Source: Lachnospiraceae bacterium
GTDB lineage: Bacteria; Bacillota; Clostridia; Lachnospirales; Lachnospiraceae
Length of the DNA stretch: 60,527 bases
NCBI GenBank assembly: GCA_022794255.1
Contig: JAAWEL010000043.1
Location: 1-60,527, forward strand
Direction of reading: 5' to 3'
Below the pieces are notes generated by a model that saw only the letters and a list, made by a program, of their open reading frames with translations, was not told the DNA's origin and made no database searches. A program made the position numbers and the translations under genes. Below are positions 40,092 through 49,711 of the stretch, in pieces. Position 1 is the first letter of the stretch. The number at the start of each line of letters is the position of its first letter.

Positions 40092-40469
40092 GTGGGAGCT
40101 CCTTTGTTTGTAAATATGGAGGAGACGGTGTCTGTGATTCTTTTCGGGGTGGGTTTTACCATGTTGATGCTTCACCGGAATCTGATTAAAAAGATTATGG
40201 GAATGAATATCATGGATACAGCAGTTTACCTGTTTTTGGCGGTAAAGGGATATATAAGCGGCCGCATGGTTCCTATTGTGACAGATGGAATCCAGGACGT
40301 GTCAGCCTACATTAACCCGGTGCCCAGCGGGCTGGTGCTGACCGGAATCGTGGTGTCGGTGAGTACCACTGCTTTGATGCTGGCTCTGACCATCCGTTTA
40401 TATGAGCGGTATGGATCCCTGGATCTGGATGAGATTCTGATGCGTGCTGCAAAGGAGGAGAGGATATGA
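40092..40469 (+). CDS. mrpC: Mrp antiporter subunit C (NuoK-like)
   Basis: A 125-residue protein with three helices and the NuoK/MnhC core (LFGVGFTMLMLHRNLIKKIMGM, VPSGLVLTGIVVSVSTTALML). The GTG at 40092 is chosen because AAAGGAGG lies eight bases upstream; the ATG at 40116 is an alternative. The stop overlaps the next gene as ATGA. Confidence 0.9.
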   Translation: MGAPLFVNMEETVSVILFGVGFTMLMLHRNLIKKIMGMNIMDTAVYLFLAVKGYISGRMVPIVTDGIQDVSAYINPVPSGLVLTGIVVSVSTTALMLALTIRLYERYGSLDLDEILMRAAKEERI

Positions 40470-41980
40470 GCCTTGTGCAGAATTTCCCGTTTTTCTCCAT
40501 TATTATTGCCATGTTTTCCGGGATTCTCTCTTCTGTGCTGGATGGAAAAAAGGCCAGGAATTTAAGTGTAGCTGCTATTTTACTGACCACTGTCATGTCG
40601 GTATTTGTGCTGGGATTCTGTCTGGATACTGGTCAAAGCTATACGTATATGATGGGACATTTCCCGGCGCCCTGGGGGAATGAGATCCGGGCCGGAGTGC
40701 TGGAAGGGCTGACGGCTGTGCTGTTTGGTCTGGTGATGTTTTTTTCTGTGACAGGGGGAATGAGCCACACATCGGTAGATGTGGAGGAGAGCAAGCAGAA
40801 TCTTTTTTATATTATGATTGATCTGATGTTAAGCTCTCTTTTGGCGCTTATTTACACCAATGATTTATTTACGGCCTATGTGTTTGTGGAGATCAATACT
40901 ATTGCCGGGTGCGGGCTGATTATGATCCGGCAGGTGGGGCGCAGTCTTTCTTCTGCCATTCGCTATATGATCATGAGCCAGTTGGGATCCGGGCTTTTTT
41001 TAATCGGCTTAAGTCTTTTGTATGATGTGACTGGGCATCTTCTCATGAGTCCGGCCGGGGAGGCTGTAAAAGCCATAGAAGCGGCCGGAAGCTATGAGGT
41101 ACCTATGCTGGTGATCATGGCAGTGATCAGTGTGGGCCTAGCCATCAAAAGCGGTCTGTATCCCTTCCACTACTGGATTCCGGATACCTATGGCTATGCA
41201 ACTCCCGCTGCCAGTGCGATTCTGTCAGGACTGGTGTCGAAAGGGTATATTTTTCTGCTGATCAAGATTTTTTACCGGGTTTTAGGACGGGAGAATGTGA
41301 TTGCCAGTCAGATGGTTAATGTGCTGTTTGTTTTTGGCCTGGCGGGAATGATGATGGGCTCGTTTCATGCCATATTGGAAAAGGATACAAGGCGGATGAT
41401 TGCTTATTCATCCGTAGCTCAGATCGGGTATATCTATATGGGAATCGGGCTGGGAACGCAGGCCGGCATGGTGGCAGCCGTGTTTCATATGTTTACCCAC
41501 TCTGCCACCAAGGCATTGCTGTTTATCAGTGCAGTGGGGCTTTATGAGGTTTCAGGGAATAAAAAGGATTACAAAAGCCTGCGGGGAGCCGGGTATCGGA
41601 ATCCTCTGGCAGGAATCGGCTTTGCAGTGGGCTCTCTTTCTATGGTGGGATTTCCTATGTTGGCTGGTTTTATCTCCAAGCTTTTATTTGCCACTTCAGC
41701 TCTGCAAAGCCCGCACAAAATGCTGCCTACCGTGATCGCTCTGGCAATCAGTACTATCTTAAATGCAGTGTATTTTCTGCGGCTGATGATCACGCTGTAC
41801 AGTATACCAGAGAGCAAGGAAGAGCAGGTCGATGTGGACAGAGCATCAGAGAGGCCAGCGAAAAGTTCCAGAAAACTTGAGCTGGCAGTGGTCAGCTTTA
41901 TTTTGCTGAATCTTGTGCTGGGGCTTTATTCCCAGCCGATAGTGGCTGCCATTGGCAGCGGTCTTATGATGTTTGATTAA
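40466..41980 (+). CDS. mrpD: Proton-conducting antiporter-like subunit 1 (MrpD/NuoN-like)
   Basis: A 504-residue protein with about fourteen helices of the proton-translocating NADH-quinone oxidoreductase family (Proton_antipo_M). Key elements are VFVEINTIAGCGLIM (helix 5 Glu), AIKSGLYPFHYWIPDTYG (helix 7 Lys), FHMFTHSATKALLFI and SMVGFPMLAGFISK. It is the first of four such proteins in this operon. Confidence 0.9.
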   Translation: MSLVQNFPFFSIIIAMFSGILSSVLDGKKARNLSVAAILLTTVMSVFVLGFCLDTGQSYTYMMGHFPAPWGNEIRAGVLEGLTAVLFGLVMFFSVTGGMSHTSVDVEESKQNLFYIMIDLMLSSLLALIYTNDLFTAYVFVEINTIAGCGLIMIRQVGRSLSSAIRYMIMSQLGSGLFLIGLSLLYDVTGHLLMSPAGEAVKAIEAAGSYEVPMLVIMAVISVGLAIKSGLYPFHYWIPDTYGYATPAASAILSGLVSKGYIFLLIKIFYRVLGRENVIASQMVNVLFVFGLAGMMMGSFHAILEKDTRRMIAYSSVAQIGYIYMGIGLGTQAGMVAAVFHMFTHSATKALLFISAVGLYEVSGNKKDYKSLRGAGYRNPLAGIGFAVGSLSMVGFPMLAGFISKLLFATSALQSPHKMLPTVIALAISTILNAVYFLRLMITLYSIPESKEEQVDVDRASERPAKSSRKLELAVVSFILLNLVLGLYSQPIVAAIGSGLMMFD

Positions 41981-42001
41981 GAGGGGCAAAGGAGAAATGA
42001 G

Positions 42002-43564
42002 ATGATATATGGAATAGAGGAGCAAGTGGTCCTTCTTCTTCCGGTGCTGGTGCCAATGGCAGGCGGGCTTGTGGTTTTGATGACAAGAAAGCTGGATCAC
42101 GACCGGAGGTGGCTGCTGTCTGTGGTGTTAGGAATCCTTTTGGCGGAGGCTTTTTTGGTGGCTTGGGCGTTGGCAGCAGGAGGAAAGCTGGTGCTGTGGA
42201 ATATTACAAAAAGCATTACCCTTACTCTGTCCGTGGATTTGGTCAGCTGTCTGTTTGCCGCCCTGACCACCGGAGTCTGGCTGTTAGTTGGAATCTACTC
42301 GGTGGCTTATATGGCTCATGAACATGAGGAAAGGCGGTTTTTTGGTTTTTATTTGATTGTACTGGGAGTGCTGATCGGTCTTGATTTTTCGGGAAATTTG
42401 ATTACCATGTATGTATTTTTTGAGCTGATGACCCTTACTTCCCTTCCACTGGTGCTTCATGAAGGTACAAAAGAAGCGGTGATGGCAGGCCTTAAGTATC
42501 TGTTTTACTCTGTTGCAGGGGCGTTTTTGGCTTTGTTTGGGATCTTTGTGCTGATTCAGATCTGCGGGAATCAGGATTTTACGCCGGGAGGGGTGATCGC
42601 TAAGATGGGAGATGGCACTATGGAGTGCATATTGAGAAGCTCTTTGAGTGAGAGACCTGTCAGGGAGGGACTTTTTCTTGCGGCCATGTTTTGTATTCTG
42701 GTGGGCTTTGGAGCAAAGGCCGGTATGTTTCCTCTTCACGGGTGGCTTCCCACCGCGCATCCGGTGGCTCCGGCTCCGGCCAGCGCCCTTCTTTCTGGTG
42801 TCATTACCAAATCCGGAGTGCTTGCGATTCTGCGGGTGATCTTTTTTGTTGCGGGACCAGAGACGATTCAGGGAACCTGGGTGCAGAACGTGTGGATTTT
42901 TCTGACTCTTTTGACGGTGTTTATGGGATCCATGTTGGCATACAAGGAGCCGGTGCTTAAAAAGCGTCTGGCATATTCCACGGTCAGTCAGGTTTCCTAT
43001 GTGCTTTTTGGTCTGAGTGTGCTGCAGCCTCAGGCATTTGCGGGAGCTTTATCTCATGTGGTGTTTCATTCCTTGATCAAAAATACTCTGTTTCTCTGTG
43101 CTGGTGCGATTATCGTGATTACGGGCAGTACAAAGGTGAGGGAGATGAGAGCGTTAGGAAGTGCTATGCCGATTCTTCTTGGTTGTTATACGGTGGTGTC
43201 TTTGGCTCTTGTAGGGATTCCCCCGGCCAGCGGCTTTGTCAGCAAATGGTATCTGGCCACAGGTGCTCTGGCTTCGGAAACCGGGATATGGACATGGCTG
43301 GGGCCGGTGGTGCTGTTAGTAAGTGCTCTTTTGACTGCCGGGTATCTTTTGCCTCTGACCATTCAGGGATTTTTCCCGGGAAGGGACCTAAAAAGGGAGG
43401 AGGAAAGGGATAAAAACCTGGGGATCTGGAAGGAAAGCCAGACAGAGCCCGGCTGCTGGATGTTGGTGCCCATAGGGATTTTGACAGCCGGGGCACTGCT
43501 TTTTGGCTGTTTTCCTGGTGGCCTTCTGGATCTGATTGAGCGGATTGGCGCGGGAGTGTTCTGA
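42002..43564 (+). CDS. Proton-conducting antiporter-like subunit 2
   Basis: A 520-residue member of the same family: VFFELMTLTSLPLVLHEG, AKAGMFPLHGWLPTAHPVAPAP, HVVFHSLIKNTLFLCAGAI and LVGIPPASGFVSKW. It is closer to MbhH/NuoM-type subunits by the GWLPTAHPVAPAPASALLSG pattern. AAAGGAG precedes ATG 42002. Twenty-one bases separate it from subunit 1. Confidence 0.88.
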   Translation: MIYGIEEQVVLLLPVLVPMAGGLVVLMTRKLDHDRRWLLSVVLGILLAEAFLVAWALAAGGKLVLWNITKSITLTLSVDLVSCLFAALTTGVWLLVGIYSVAYMAHEHEERRFFGFYLIVLGVLIGLDFSGNLITMYVFFELMTLTSLPLVLHEGTKEAVMAGLKYLFYSVAGAFLALFGIFVLIQICGNQDFTPGGVIAKMGDGTMECILRSSLSERPVREGLFLAAMFCILVGFGAKAGMFPLHGWLPTAHPVAPAPASALLSGVITKSGVLAILRVIFFVAGPETIQGTWVQNVWIFLTLLTVFMGSMLAYKEPVLKKRLAYSTVSQVSYVLFGLSVLQPQAFAGALSHVVFHSLIKNTLFLCAGAIIVITGSTKVREMRALGSAMPILLGCYTVVSLALVGIPPASGFVSKWYLATGALASETGIWTWLGPVVLLVSALLTAGYLLPLTIQGFFPGRDLKREEERDKNLGIWKESQTEPGCWMLVPIGILTAGALLFGCFPGGLLDLIERIGAGVF

Positions 43565-43577
43565 CGGAGGGGAGATT

Positions 43578-45152
43578 ATGAGTGGATTGTTTCTGGCACT
43601 GCCAGTGCTTTTGCCTCTCTTTGGGGGAGGGGCGATTCTCGCTTTGCACCTGTGGTCAGAGGACAAGGGAGATGACCGGTTCATGGAGCTGCTGGTGGAG
43701 GGGTTGGTCCTTGCCAACAGTCTGGTGATCCTCTGGCTTTTGAAAAACCGGATGGGGGCAAATCTTGTTTTGTTCCGCCTGTTCGGAAATCTGACTGTCC
43801 GGTTTAAGCTGGACTCTATGGGAGGTGTGTTTGCCGGTCTGATTGCCTTTCTCTGGCCTCTTGCCACCCTGTATTCCTTTGAATATATGAGACATGAGGG
43901 GCGCAAAAGAATCTTTTTTGCTTATTATGTGATGACCTACGGGGTGACAGCCGGGATCGCTTTTTCCGGAAATCTGGTGACGATGTATCTGTGTTATGAG
44001 ATGTTGACCCTTGTCACTTTCCCACTGGTTTTGTTTCCCATGACAAGGGAGGCCAAAAGCGCCAGCCACCACTATCTTTATTACTCAATCGGCGGGGCGG
44101 CGTTTGCCTTTATTGGCCTGGTGTTTGTGCTCAGCTTTTCCGCCACCGGCAACACAGAGTTTGTGCCGGGCGGTGTTTTGGATCTCCAGACGGCAGCAGG
44201 ACGGAAAAATCTGCTTTTGCTGGTGTATGTACTAGCATTTTTCGGATTTGGTGTCAAGGCGGCTTTATTTCCCCTTCATGTGTGGCTTCCCCGGGCCACG
44301 GTGGCTCCCACGCCGGTCACAGCCTTGCTGCATGCAGTGGCAGTGGTAAAGTCAGGGGCATTTGCCATTCTTCGATTCACCTATTTCAGTTACGGCGCAG
44401 GGTTTTTGAAGGGAAGCTGGGCTCAGTGGGTGGTGATAGTTGCCTCTATCGTGACCATTGTCTACGGGTCCACCATGGCTGTACGGGAGATCCACTGGAA
44501 ACGGCGGCTGGCCTATTCGACCATCAGCAATCTGTCCTATATTCTTTTTGGTGCAGCATTGATGAGTCCTCTGGGACTCGCGGCTGCCCTAAGCCACCTG
44601 GTCATTCATGCATTTATGAAAATCTGTTCCTTTTTTTGCGCTGGTGCTGTCATGCATCAGACCGGGAAAACCCAGGTTTATGAGCTGAATGGGTTGGGCA
44701 AAAGAATGCCAGTTACCTTCGGCTGCCTGACTGTGGCCAGTCTGTCTCTGATGGGGATTCCTCTGTTTGGCGGGTTTATCAGCAAGTGGAATCTGGCGCA
44801 GGCAGCGTTTGACTGCGGCAATCAATATCAGTCAGGGGTGGGAAGCTGGCTGCCCCTTGCCGGGGTTGCTGTGATCCTCTATTCGGCTCTGATGACGGGG
44901 ATCTACATGTTAAGTGTGCTGGTGCGGGCGTATTTTCCGGTTGCAGACTGCCAGGAGAGAGGGCGGCAAAAGGATGATGTCCTCTGTCTGGAAGAGGGAC
45001 GGGCAGAGGCTTGTGATCCTGGCTGGATGATGTTCGTTCCTCTTGTGATTTTTGGGGGAATGATACTTCTTTTAGGGCTGCATCCAGGCTGGCTTATGGA
45101 TTTGCTTACAAGGATTGGAGGTGAGGCAGGATGTGGCCTGTGGCAAAGCTGA
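43578..45152 (+). CDS. Proton-conducting antiporter-like subunit 3
   Basis: A 524-residue paralogue: LCYEMLTLVTFPLVLFPMTR, GVKAALFPLHVWLPRATVAP, HLVIHAFMKICSFFCAGAV and LMGIPLFGGFISKW. The pattern PRATVAPTPVTALLHAVAVV differs from its neighbours, so it is not a simple tandem copy. ATG 43578 follows GGAGGGGAG. It overlaps the next gene by 22 bases. Confidence 0.88.
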   Translation: MSGLFLALPVLLPLFGGGAILALHLWSEDKGDDRFMELLVEGLVLANSLVILWLLKNRMGANLVLFRLFGNLTVRFKLDSMGGVFAGLIAFLWPLATLYSFEYMRHEGRKRIFFAYYVMTYGVTAGIAFSGNLVTMYLCYEMLTLVTFPLVLFPMTREAKSASHHYLYYSIGGAAFAFIGLVFVLSFSATGNTEFVPGGVLDLQTAAGRKNLLLLVYVLAFFGFGVKAALFPLHVWLPRATVAPTPVTALLHAVAVVKSGAFAILRFTYFSYGAGFLKGSWAQWVVIVASIVTIVYGSTMAVREIHWKRRLAYSTISNLSYILFGAALMSPLGLAAALSHLVIHAFMKICSFFCAGAVMHQTGKTQVYELNGLGKRMPVTFGCLTVASLSLMGIPLFGGFISKWNLAQAAFDCGNQYQSGVGSWLPLAGVAVILYSALMTGIYMLSVLVRAYFPVADCQERGRQKDDVLCLEEGRAEACDPGWMMFVPLVIFGGMILLLGLHPGWLMDLLTRIGGEAGCGLWQS

Positions 45153-47167
45153 TGATACCAGGGATTTGCGGGCCGGGGATGGTTTTTCAGATCGATGGTT
45201 TTCGCCTGATATACTTGGGAATCGGGGTGCTTATGTGGTTTGTCAGCGGCGTATTCTCCCTGGAATATATGGCACATTATGAGAAAAAAAGCCGCTACTA
45301 TCTATTTCTTTTTGCAACCTTCTTTGCTACCATGGGGGTGTTTTTGTCAGCAGATTTCTACACTACCTTTATCTTTTTTGAGATCATGTCCTTTACTTCC
45401 TATGTGTGGGTAGCCTTTGACGAAAAAGAGGAGAGCCTGCGGGCGGCAAAGACCTATCTTGCGGTGGCAGTGATCGGCGGCATGGTAATGCTGATGGGCT
45501 TGTTCCTTCTGTATGATCTGACAAAAACTCTGCGATTTGATGAACTGGGGGAGGCAGCCTCCCATGCCTTATCTACTTCTCCCGGGCGGTTATATGCAGC
45601 CTCCGGACTTTTGCTGTTTGGCTTCGGCGCTAAGGCCGGATGCTTTCCTCTCCATATCTGGCTGCCCAAAGCGCACCCAGTGGCGCCGGCGCCGGCCAGC
45701 GCCCTGCTGTCCGGGATTCTGACCAAAACTGGTGTGTTCGGAATCATCGTTATCTCCTGCCAGATGCTTGCCGGGGATCGGACATGGGGAATGCTGATTG
45801 TCTGTCTGGGGCTTGTGACCATGTTTTTGGGCGCTTTGCTTGCCTTGTTTTCTGTCAATTTAAAAAGGACTCTGGCCTGTTCTTCTGTATCTCAGATCGG
45901 TTTTATCCTGACGGGAATTGGAATGGGAGACCTTTTGCAGGCGGCGGGAGAGAGCGGCAGTCTGGCAGTTCGGGGGGCGTTTCTCCATATGGTGAACCAT
46001 TCTCTGTTTAAGCTGGTACTGTTCCTCTGCGCGGCGGCAGTGTTTATGAATCTGCATCAGCTGGACTTAAATGATATCCGGGGCTTTGGCAGGAAAAAGC
46101 CTTTGCTCATGTTCTGCTTTTTGATGGGAGCTCTGGGAATTGGCGGCGTACCTTTCTGGAACGGATATGTGAGTAAAACCCTTCTTCATGAAAGCATTGT
46201 GGAGTATCGATTTTGTGGAGCGGCCTCTGTATGCCCTGCCCTCTGGCAAGGGGCAGAGTGGATATTTCTTGTGAGCGGTGGAATGACAGTTGCTTATATG
46301 CTCAAGTTGTTTGTGGCCTTGTTTGTGGACCGCCATCCCTCTCGTCAGGAAGAATTTGATGCCTTATCTCTTTCCTATATGCGCCCGGCCGGCAAATGGG
46401 TTCTTGCGGGAACAGCAGTGCTTTTGCCTTTTCTTGGAATGACCAGCCACCTTTCCATGGATAAGCTGGCAGACTTGGGCCAGGAGTTTTTTGGACAGAC
46501 AGGCCATGCGCATCCAATTTTTTACTTCTCACTGGAGAATCTGAAGGGGGGACTGATCTCCATCGGAATCGGGATGCTTTTATATACTTTCGTGATCCGC
46601 AGATGGATGATGGGGGAGAAGGAAAATGAGAATAAGGAGAAGGGAGGCAAAATCACCCATGGAATGTGCTATCTGGACCGGTGGCCCTCCTGGCTGGATC
46701 TGGAAGAGCTTTTCTACCGTCCGGTTCTTCAGGTGGTTTTGCCTGGTATAGGAGGCTGGGTGTGCGGTTTTTTAGACCGGTATGTGATAACTGCACCAAT
46801 GGCTGTATTTTTAGCCGTATCTGCGGTGGCTTGCCGTGCCATGGATCAGATGGCTGACAGTGTAATCCGTATGGCCAGAAAGACCACACACAGCCAGATT
46901 CCCCCGGCTTTTTCTTTGAGCATGACAGGAGACGGGGAAGCTCTTGGCAGCAGGACAGCTTGTGGTGTGGAGAGGAGATGGGGAAGTCCAGGGATTTTTG
47001 CCAGGAAAAGGAGAGAGAGGACCAGAGCGGCCCTCATCAGGATAAAAGAACGGATTCAGCGCAACGGAAGGCTGGTGGAGGAGAGTTTTTCTTTTGGCCT
47101 GATGCTGTTTGCCATCGGGCTTTGCCTGACTCTGGGGTATCTTCTTTTGGTTTTTATTCGTCAGTGA
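45131..47167 (+). CDS. Proton-conducting antiporter-like subunit 4 with C-terminal extension
   Basis: A 678-residue protein: an antiporter-like core (IFFEIMSFTSYVWVAFDEKE, GAKAGCFPLHIWLPKAHPVAPAP, HMVNHSLFKLVLFLCAAAV) plus about 220 further residues. The extension has two helices (GGLISIGIGMLLYTFVIRRW and the C-terminal EESFSFGLMLFAIGLCLTLGY) with a charged cytosolic segment between. Complex I subunit NuoL and MrpA are also C-terminally extended, which suggests that this is the terminal subunit. It lacks the MbhD/MbhE domains, which are separate genes here. Confidence 0.85.
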   Translation: MWPVAKLMIPGICGPGMVFQIDGFRLIYLGIGVLMWFVSGVFSLEYMAHYEKKSRYYLFLFATFFATMGVFLSADFYTTFIFFEIMSFTSYVWVAFDEKEESLRAAKTYLAVAVIGGMVMLMGLFLLYDLTKTLRFDELGEAASHALSTSPGRLYAASGLLLFGFGAKAGCFPLHIWLPKAHPVAPAPASALLSGILTKTGVFGIIVISCQMLAGDRTWGMLIVCLGLVTMFLGALLALFSVNLKRTLACSSVSQIGFILTGIGMGDLLQAAGESGSLAVRGAFLHMVNHSLFKLVLFLCAAAVFMNLHQLDLNDIRGFGRKKPLLMFCFLMGALGIGGVPFWNGYVSKTLLHESIVEYRFCGAASVCPALWQGAEWIFLVSGGMTVAYMLKLFVALFVDRHPSRQEEFDALSLSYMRPAGKWVLAGTAVLLPFLGMTSHLSMDKLADLGQEFFGQTGHAHPIFYFSLENLKGGLISIGIGMLLYTFVIRRWMMGEKENENKEKGGKITHGMCYLDRWPSWLDLEELFYRPVLQVVLPGIGGWVCGFLDRYVITAPMAVFLAVSAVACRAMDQMADSVIRMARKTTHSQIPPAFSLSMTGDGEALGSRTACGVERRWGSPGIFARKRRERTRAALIRIKERIQRNGRLVEESFSFGLMLFAIGLCLTLGYLLLVFIRQ

Positions 47168-47260
47168 AAGAATTTGTCATCCCTTTTTTCTTGACGGAGA
47201 CTTTTGCAGGCTCTATAATGAAAAGGATTTTAAAGAAAGTATGTAGAAAGAAGAGGAGAT

Positions 47261-48664
47261 ATGAAAAAGAGGGAGATGTACAGAGCAGGAAAAATTATGA
47301 TGGTTTTGCTGACAGCGGGCGCCCTGACTTTTACGGCTTATGGTGAAGAAAATACATTTGTTCAGGGAACCACGGTAAATGGGTTGGGAGTCAGCGGAAT
47401 GACGGTGGAGGAGGCAGGAGCTCATATACAGAATTTTTATTCCAGTGAATACCAGCTGACAATCCGGGAGAGAAACGGGGTAACAGAGACGATTCAGGGA
47501 AAGGATATCGGATTCTCTGTTGGGATTCCAGATGGGGCTCTCAGCGAGATTCTTCAGAAGGAGAATGCTGCGGGAAGAATATTTGGCCCGGATGCAGGCA
47601 ACAGTTACCGGATTACGCTGCAGAATACATACAGTCCGGATGCATTGGAGGCACAGATAAACCGTCTTCGCTGCATCAGCGGAAGCAACATCACTCCCAC
47701 CACGGATGCCCATGTAAGTGCGTACCAGGAAGGAAAACCCTTTACCATTATCCCGGAGGTCCAGGGGAATAATGTTTATCCAAACCAGGTGGCTCAGGTA
47801 ATACAGGAGGCAGTGGCCACAGGGGCAACTGAGGTGGATCTGGAGGAAAAGGGCTGCTACTATCCAGTACAAGTGACAGCGGACAATGAACAGCTAAAAA
47901 ATCTTTGTGATACGATGAATCAGTGCAGGGAGATGGAGATTACTTATACGTTTGGGGAAGAAACAGAGGTTCTTAATGCAGCGGTGATCTGTTCCTGGCT
48001 GACCGGTGTCATTGATGGAGAGATCCAGGTAGATACAGCGCAGGCAGCTGCCTACATAGCAGTGCTGGCGGACAAGCATGACACAGCCGGAAGAGAGCGG
48101 GCCTTTCATACGGCAGATGGCAGAGACATTATGATCAACGGGGCATACGGCTGGAGGATTGATCAGGCAGCAGAGACAGCGGCTCTGATTTCCATGATCC
48201 GCACAGGACAGTCTCAGTCCAGGGAACCCCAGTACGCTCAGGGAGCTGCTTTGCGGGGAGCTGGGGAGTGGGGGCAGACTTATGTGGAGATCGATTTAAC
48301 GAATCAGCATGTCTATATGGTGAAGGACGGGACCGTTGTGTGGGATGCACCCTGTGTCACAGGAAATGAGGCAAGGGGCCATCACACGCCTGCCGGAATT
48401 TTCACCCTGACTTACAAGCAGAGAGACCGGGTATTGCGTGGAGCCAAACGGGCGGACGGGAGCTATGAGTATGAATCTCCAGTGTCCTACTGGATGCCCT
48501 TTAACGGCGGTATTGGGCTTCATGATGCCAACTGGCGGGGAAGTTTTGGGGGGACCATCTATAAGACGAACGGAAGCCATGGATGTGTGAACCTCCCTCC
48601 GAATAAGACAAAGGCTTTGTATGATCTGGTGTATCAGGGAATTCCGGTGATTTGTTATCACTGA
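47261..48664 (+). CDS. L,D-transpeptidase (YkuD) with N-terminal PG4-type domains
   Basis: A 467-residue exported enzyme that makes 3-3 cross-links in peptidoglycan or attaches proteins. A signal peptide lies at about 10-28 (no lipobox). Residues about 40-310 hold repeated peptidoglycan-binding-like domains (GTTVNGLGVSGMTVEEAGAHI, VNG.DV-type motifs), and the C-terminal YkuD domain (about 330-467) has the motif HDANWRGSFG...GSHGCVNL with Cys442 as nucleophile. ATG 47261 follows AGAGGAG. A single-gene unit. Confidence 0.93.
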   Translation: MKKREMYRAGKIMMVLLTAGALTFTAYGEENTFVQGTTVNGLGVSGMTVEEAGAHIQNFYSSEYQLTIRERNGVTETIQGKDIGFSVGIPDGALSEILQKENAAGRIFGPDAGNSYRITLQNTYSPDALEAQINRLRCISGSNITPTTDAHVSAYQEGKPFTIIPEVQGNNVYPNQVAQVIQEAVATGATEVDLEEKGCYYPVQVTADNEQLKNLCDTMNQCREMEITYTFGEETEVLNAAVICSWLTGVIDGEIQVDTAQAAAYIAVLADKHDTAGRERAFHTADGRDIMINGAYGWRIDQAAETAALISMIRTGQSQSREPQYAQGAALRGAGEWGQTYVEIDLTNQHVYMVKDGTVVWDAPCVTGNEARGHHTPAGIFTLTYKQRDRVLRGAKRADGSYEYESPVSYWMPFNGGIGLHDANWRGSFGGTIYKTNGSHGCVNLPPNKTKALYDLVYQGIPVICYH

Positions 48665-48748
48665 GGACGGTTACAAAGGAACATCCAAAATGTGCCTGTA
48701 TAGTTTCCTTAAGCTTAGGCGGGCTCATCAAAGAGAATGGAGGATATC

Positions 48749-49645
48749 ATGAAGCTAGTGACCTATCAGGTTGGACAAAAAACAGGCGTGGGGGTGATCA
48801 GTGCAGACGGAGAATGGGTGTTTCCCATCCGTTCCATTGGACCAGAGTACCGGACTATGCTGGAAGCAGTAAAGCAGATGAGCGAGTCGGAGAAGCAGCT
48901 TTTGGAATATGCTTCCAGGCAGGAGCCTTATTCTTATAAGGGGGCGGCCCGGCTAAAGGAGGTTCGTCTTTTGGCGCCGATTCCTGTGCCGGAACAAGAT
49001 ATTATCTGTCTGGGCATCAATTATATGGATCATGCAGAGGAGTCGGCCCGCTTCAGAAAGCGGGAGTTTGACGGGAAGCGTCCCCATGCGGTATATTTTT
49101 CCAAGCGAGTCAATGAGGCTACGGCGGACCGGGAGGGGATTCCTGCCCACGTTAAGCTGGTGGACAGCTTAGACTATGAGGCAGAGCTTGCCTTCATTCT
49201 GGGAAGAGATGCAAAAAATGTGGCGCCAGAACGTGTGAGAGATTACATATTTGGCTATACTATTCTCAATGATGTCAGCGCCCGGAATGTTCAGAACCGG
49301 CATAATCAGTGGTATTTTGGGAAAAGCCTGGATGGTTTTGCTCCCATGGGTCCCTGTGTGCTCACGGCCGATTCCGTGGAATATCCACCCTGCCTTTCTA
49401 TCCGCTCCTATGTAAACGGTGAGTTGCGCCAAAACAGCAATACCAGCAAACTGATTTTTGCCATTGACCATATTGTCAGTGAGCTGTCCCATGGGATGAT
49501 GTTAAAAGCAGGGACGATTATTTCTACCGGGACACCATCTGGTGTGGGAATGGGCTTTGACCCGCCGAGATTTTTAAAGGTGGGAGATGAGGTGGTATGT
49601 GAGGTGGAAGAGATCGGACGGATCACTAATGTGGTGGAGTCATAA
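48749..49645 (+). CDS. Fumarylacetoacetate hydrolase (FAH) family protein
   Basis: A 298-residue enzyme of the FAH/2-oxo-acid hydratase/decarboxylase superfamily. It has the metal-binding residues in YEAELAFILGRDAKNV, ILNDVSARN and KSLDGFAPMGP, plus STGTPSGVGMG. The family catalyses hydrolysis of acylpyruvates or decarboxylation; the substrate cannot be stated. The preferred start is ATG 48749 (GGAGG five bases upstream); ATG 48737 is in frame. A single gene closed by the next terminator. Confidence 0.9.
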   Translation: MKLVTYQVGQKTGVGVISADGEWVFPIRSIGPEYRTMLEAVKQMSESEKQLLEYASRQEPYSYKGAARLKEVRLLAPIPVPEQDIICLGINYMDHAEESARFRKREFDGKRPHAVYFSKRVNEATADREGIPAHVKLVDSLDYEAELAFILGRDAKNVAPERVRDYIFGYTILNDVSARNVQNRHNQWYFGKSLDGFAPMGPCVLTADSVEYPPCLSIRSYVNGELRQNSNTSKLIFAIDHIVSELSHGMMLKAGTIISTGTPSGVGMGFDPPRFLKVGDEVVCEVEEIGRITNVVES

Positions 49646-49667
49646 ATAAGGACTGTATTAAATATAA

Positions 49668-49703
49668 AAGGAGGAAGCAATCATCTCTGATCGCTTCCTC
49701 CTT
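49668..49703. terminator. Bidirectional terminator
   Basis: AAGGAGGAAGC and GCTTCCTCCTT form an 11-bp stem with a 14-base loop, between the FAH gene and the convergent rubrerythrin gene. Confidence 0.85.
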
Positions 49704-49711
49704 ATTATCTA

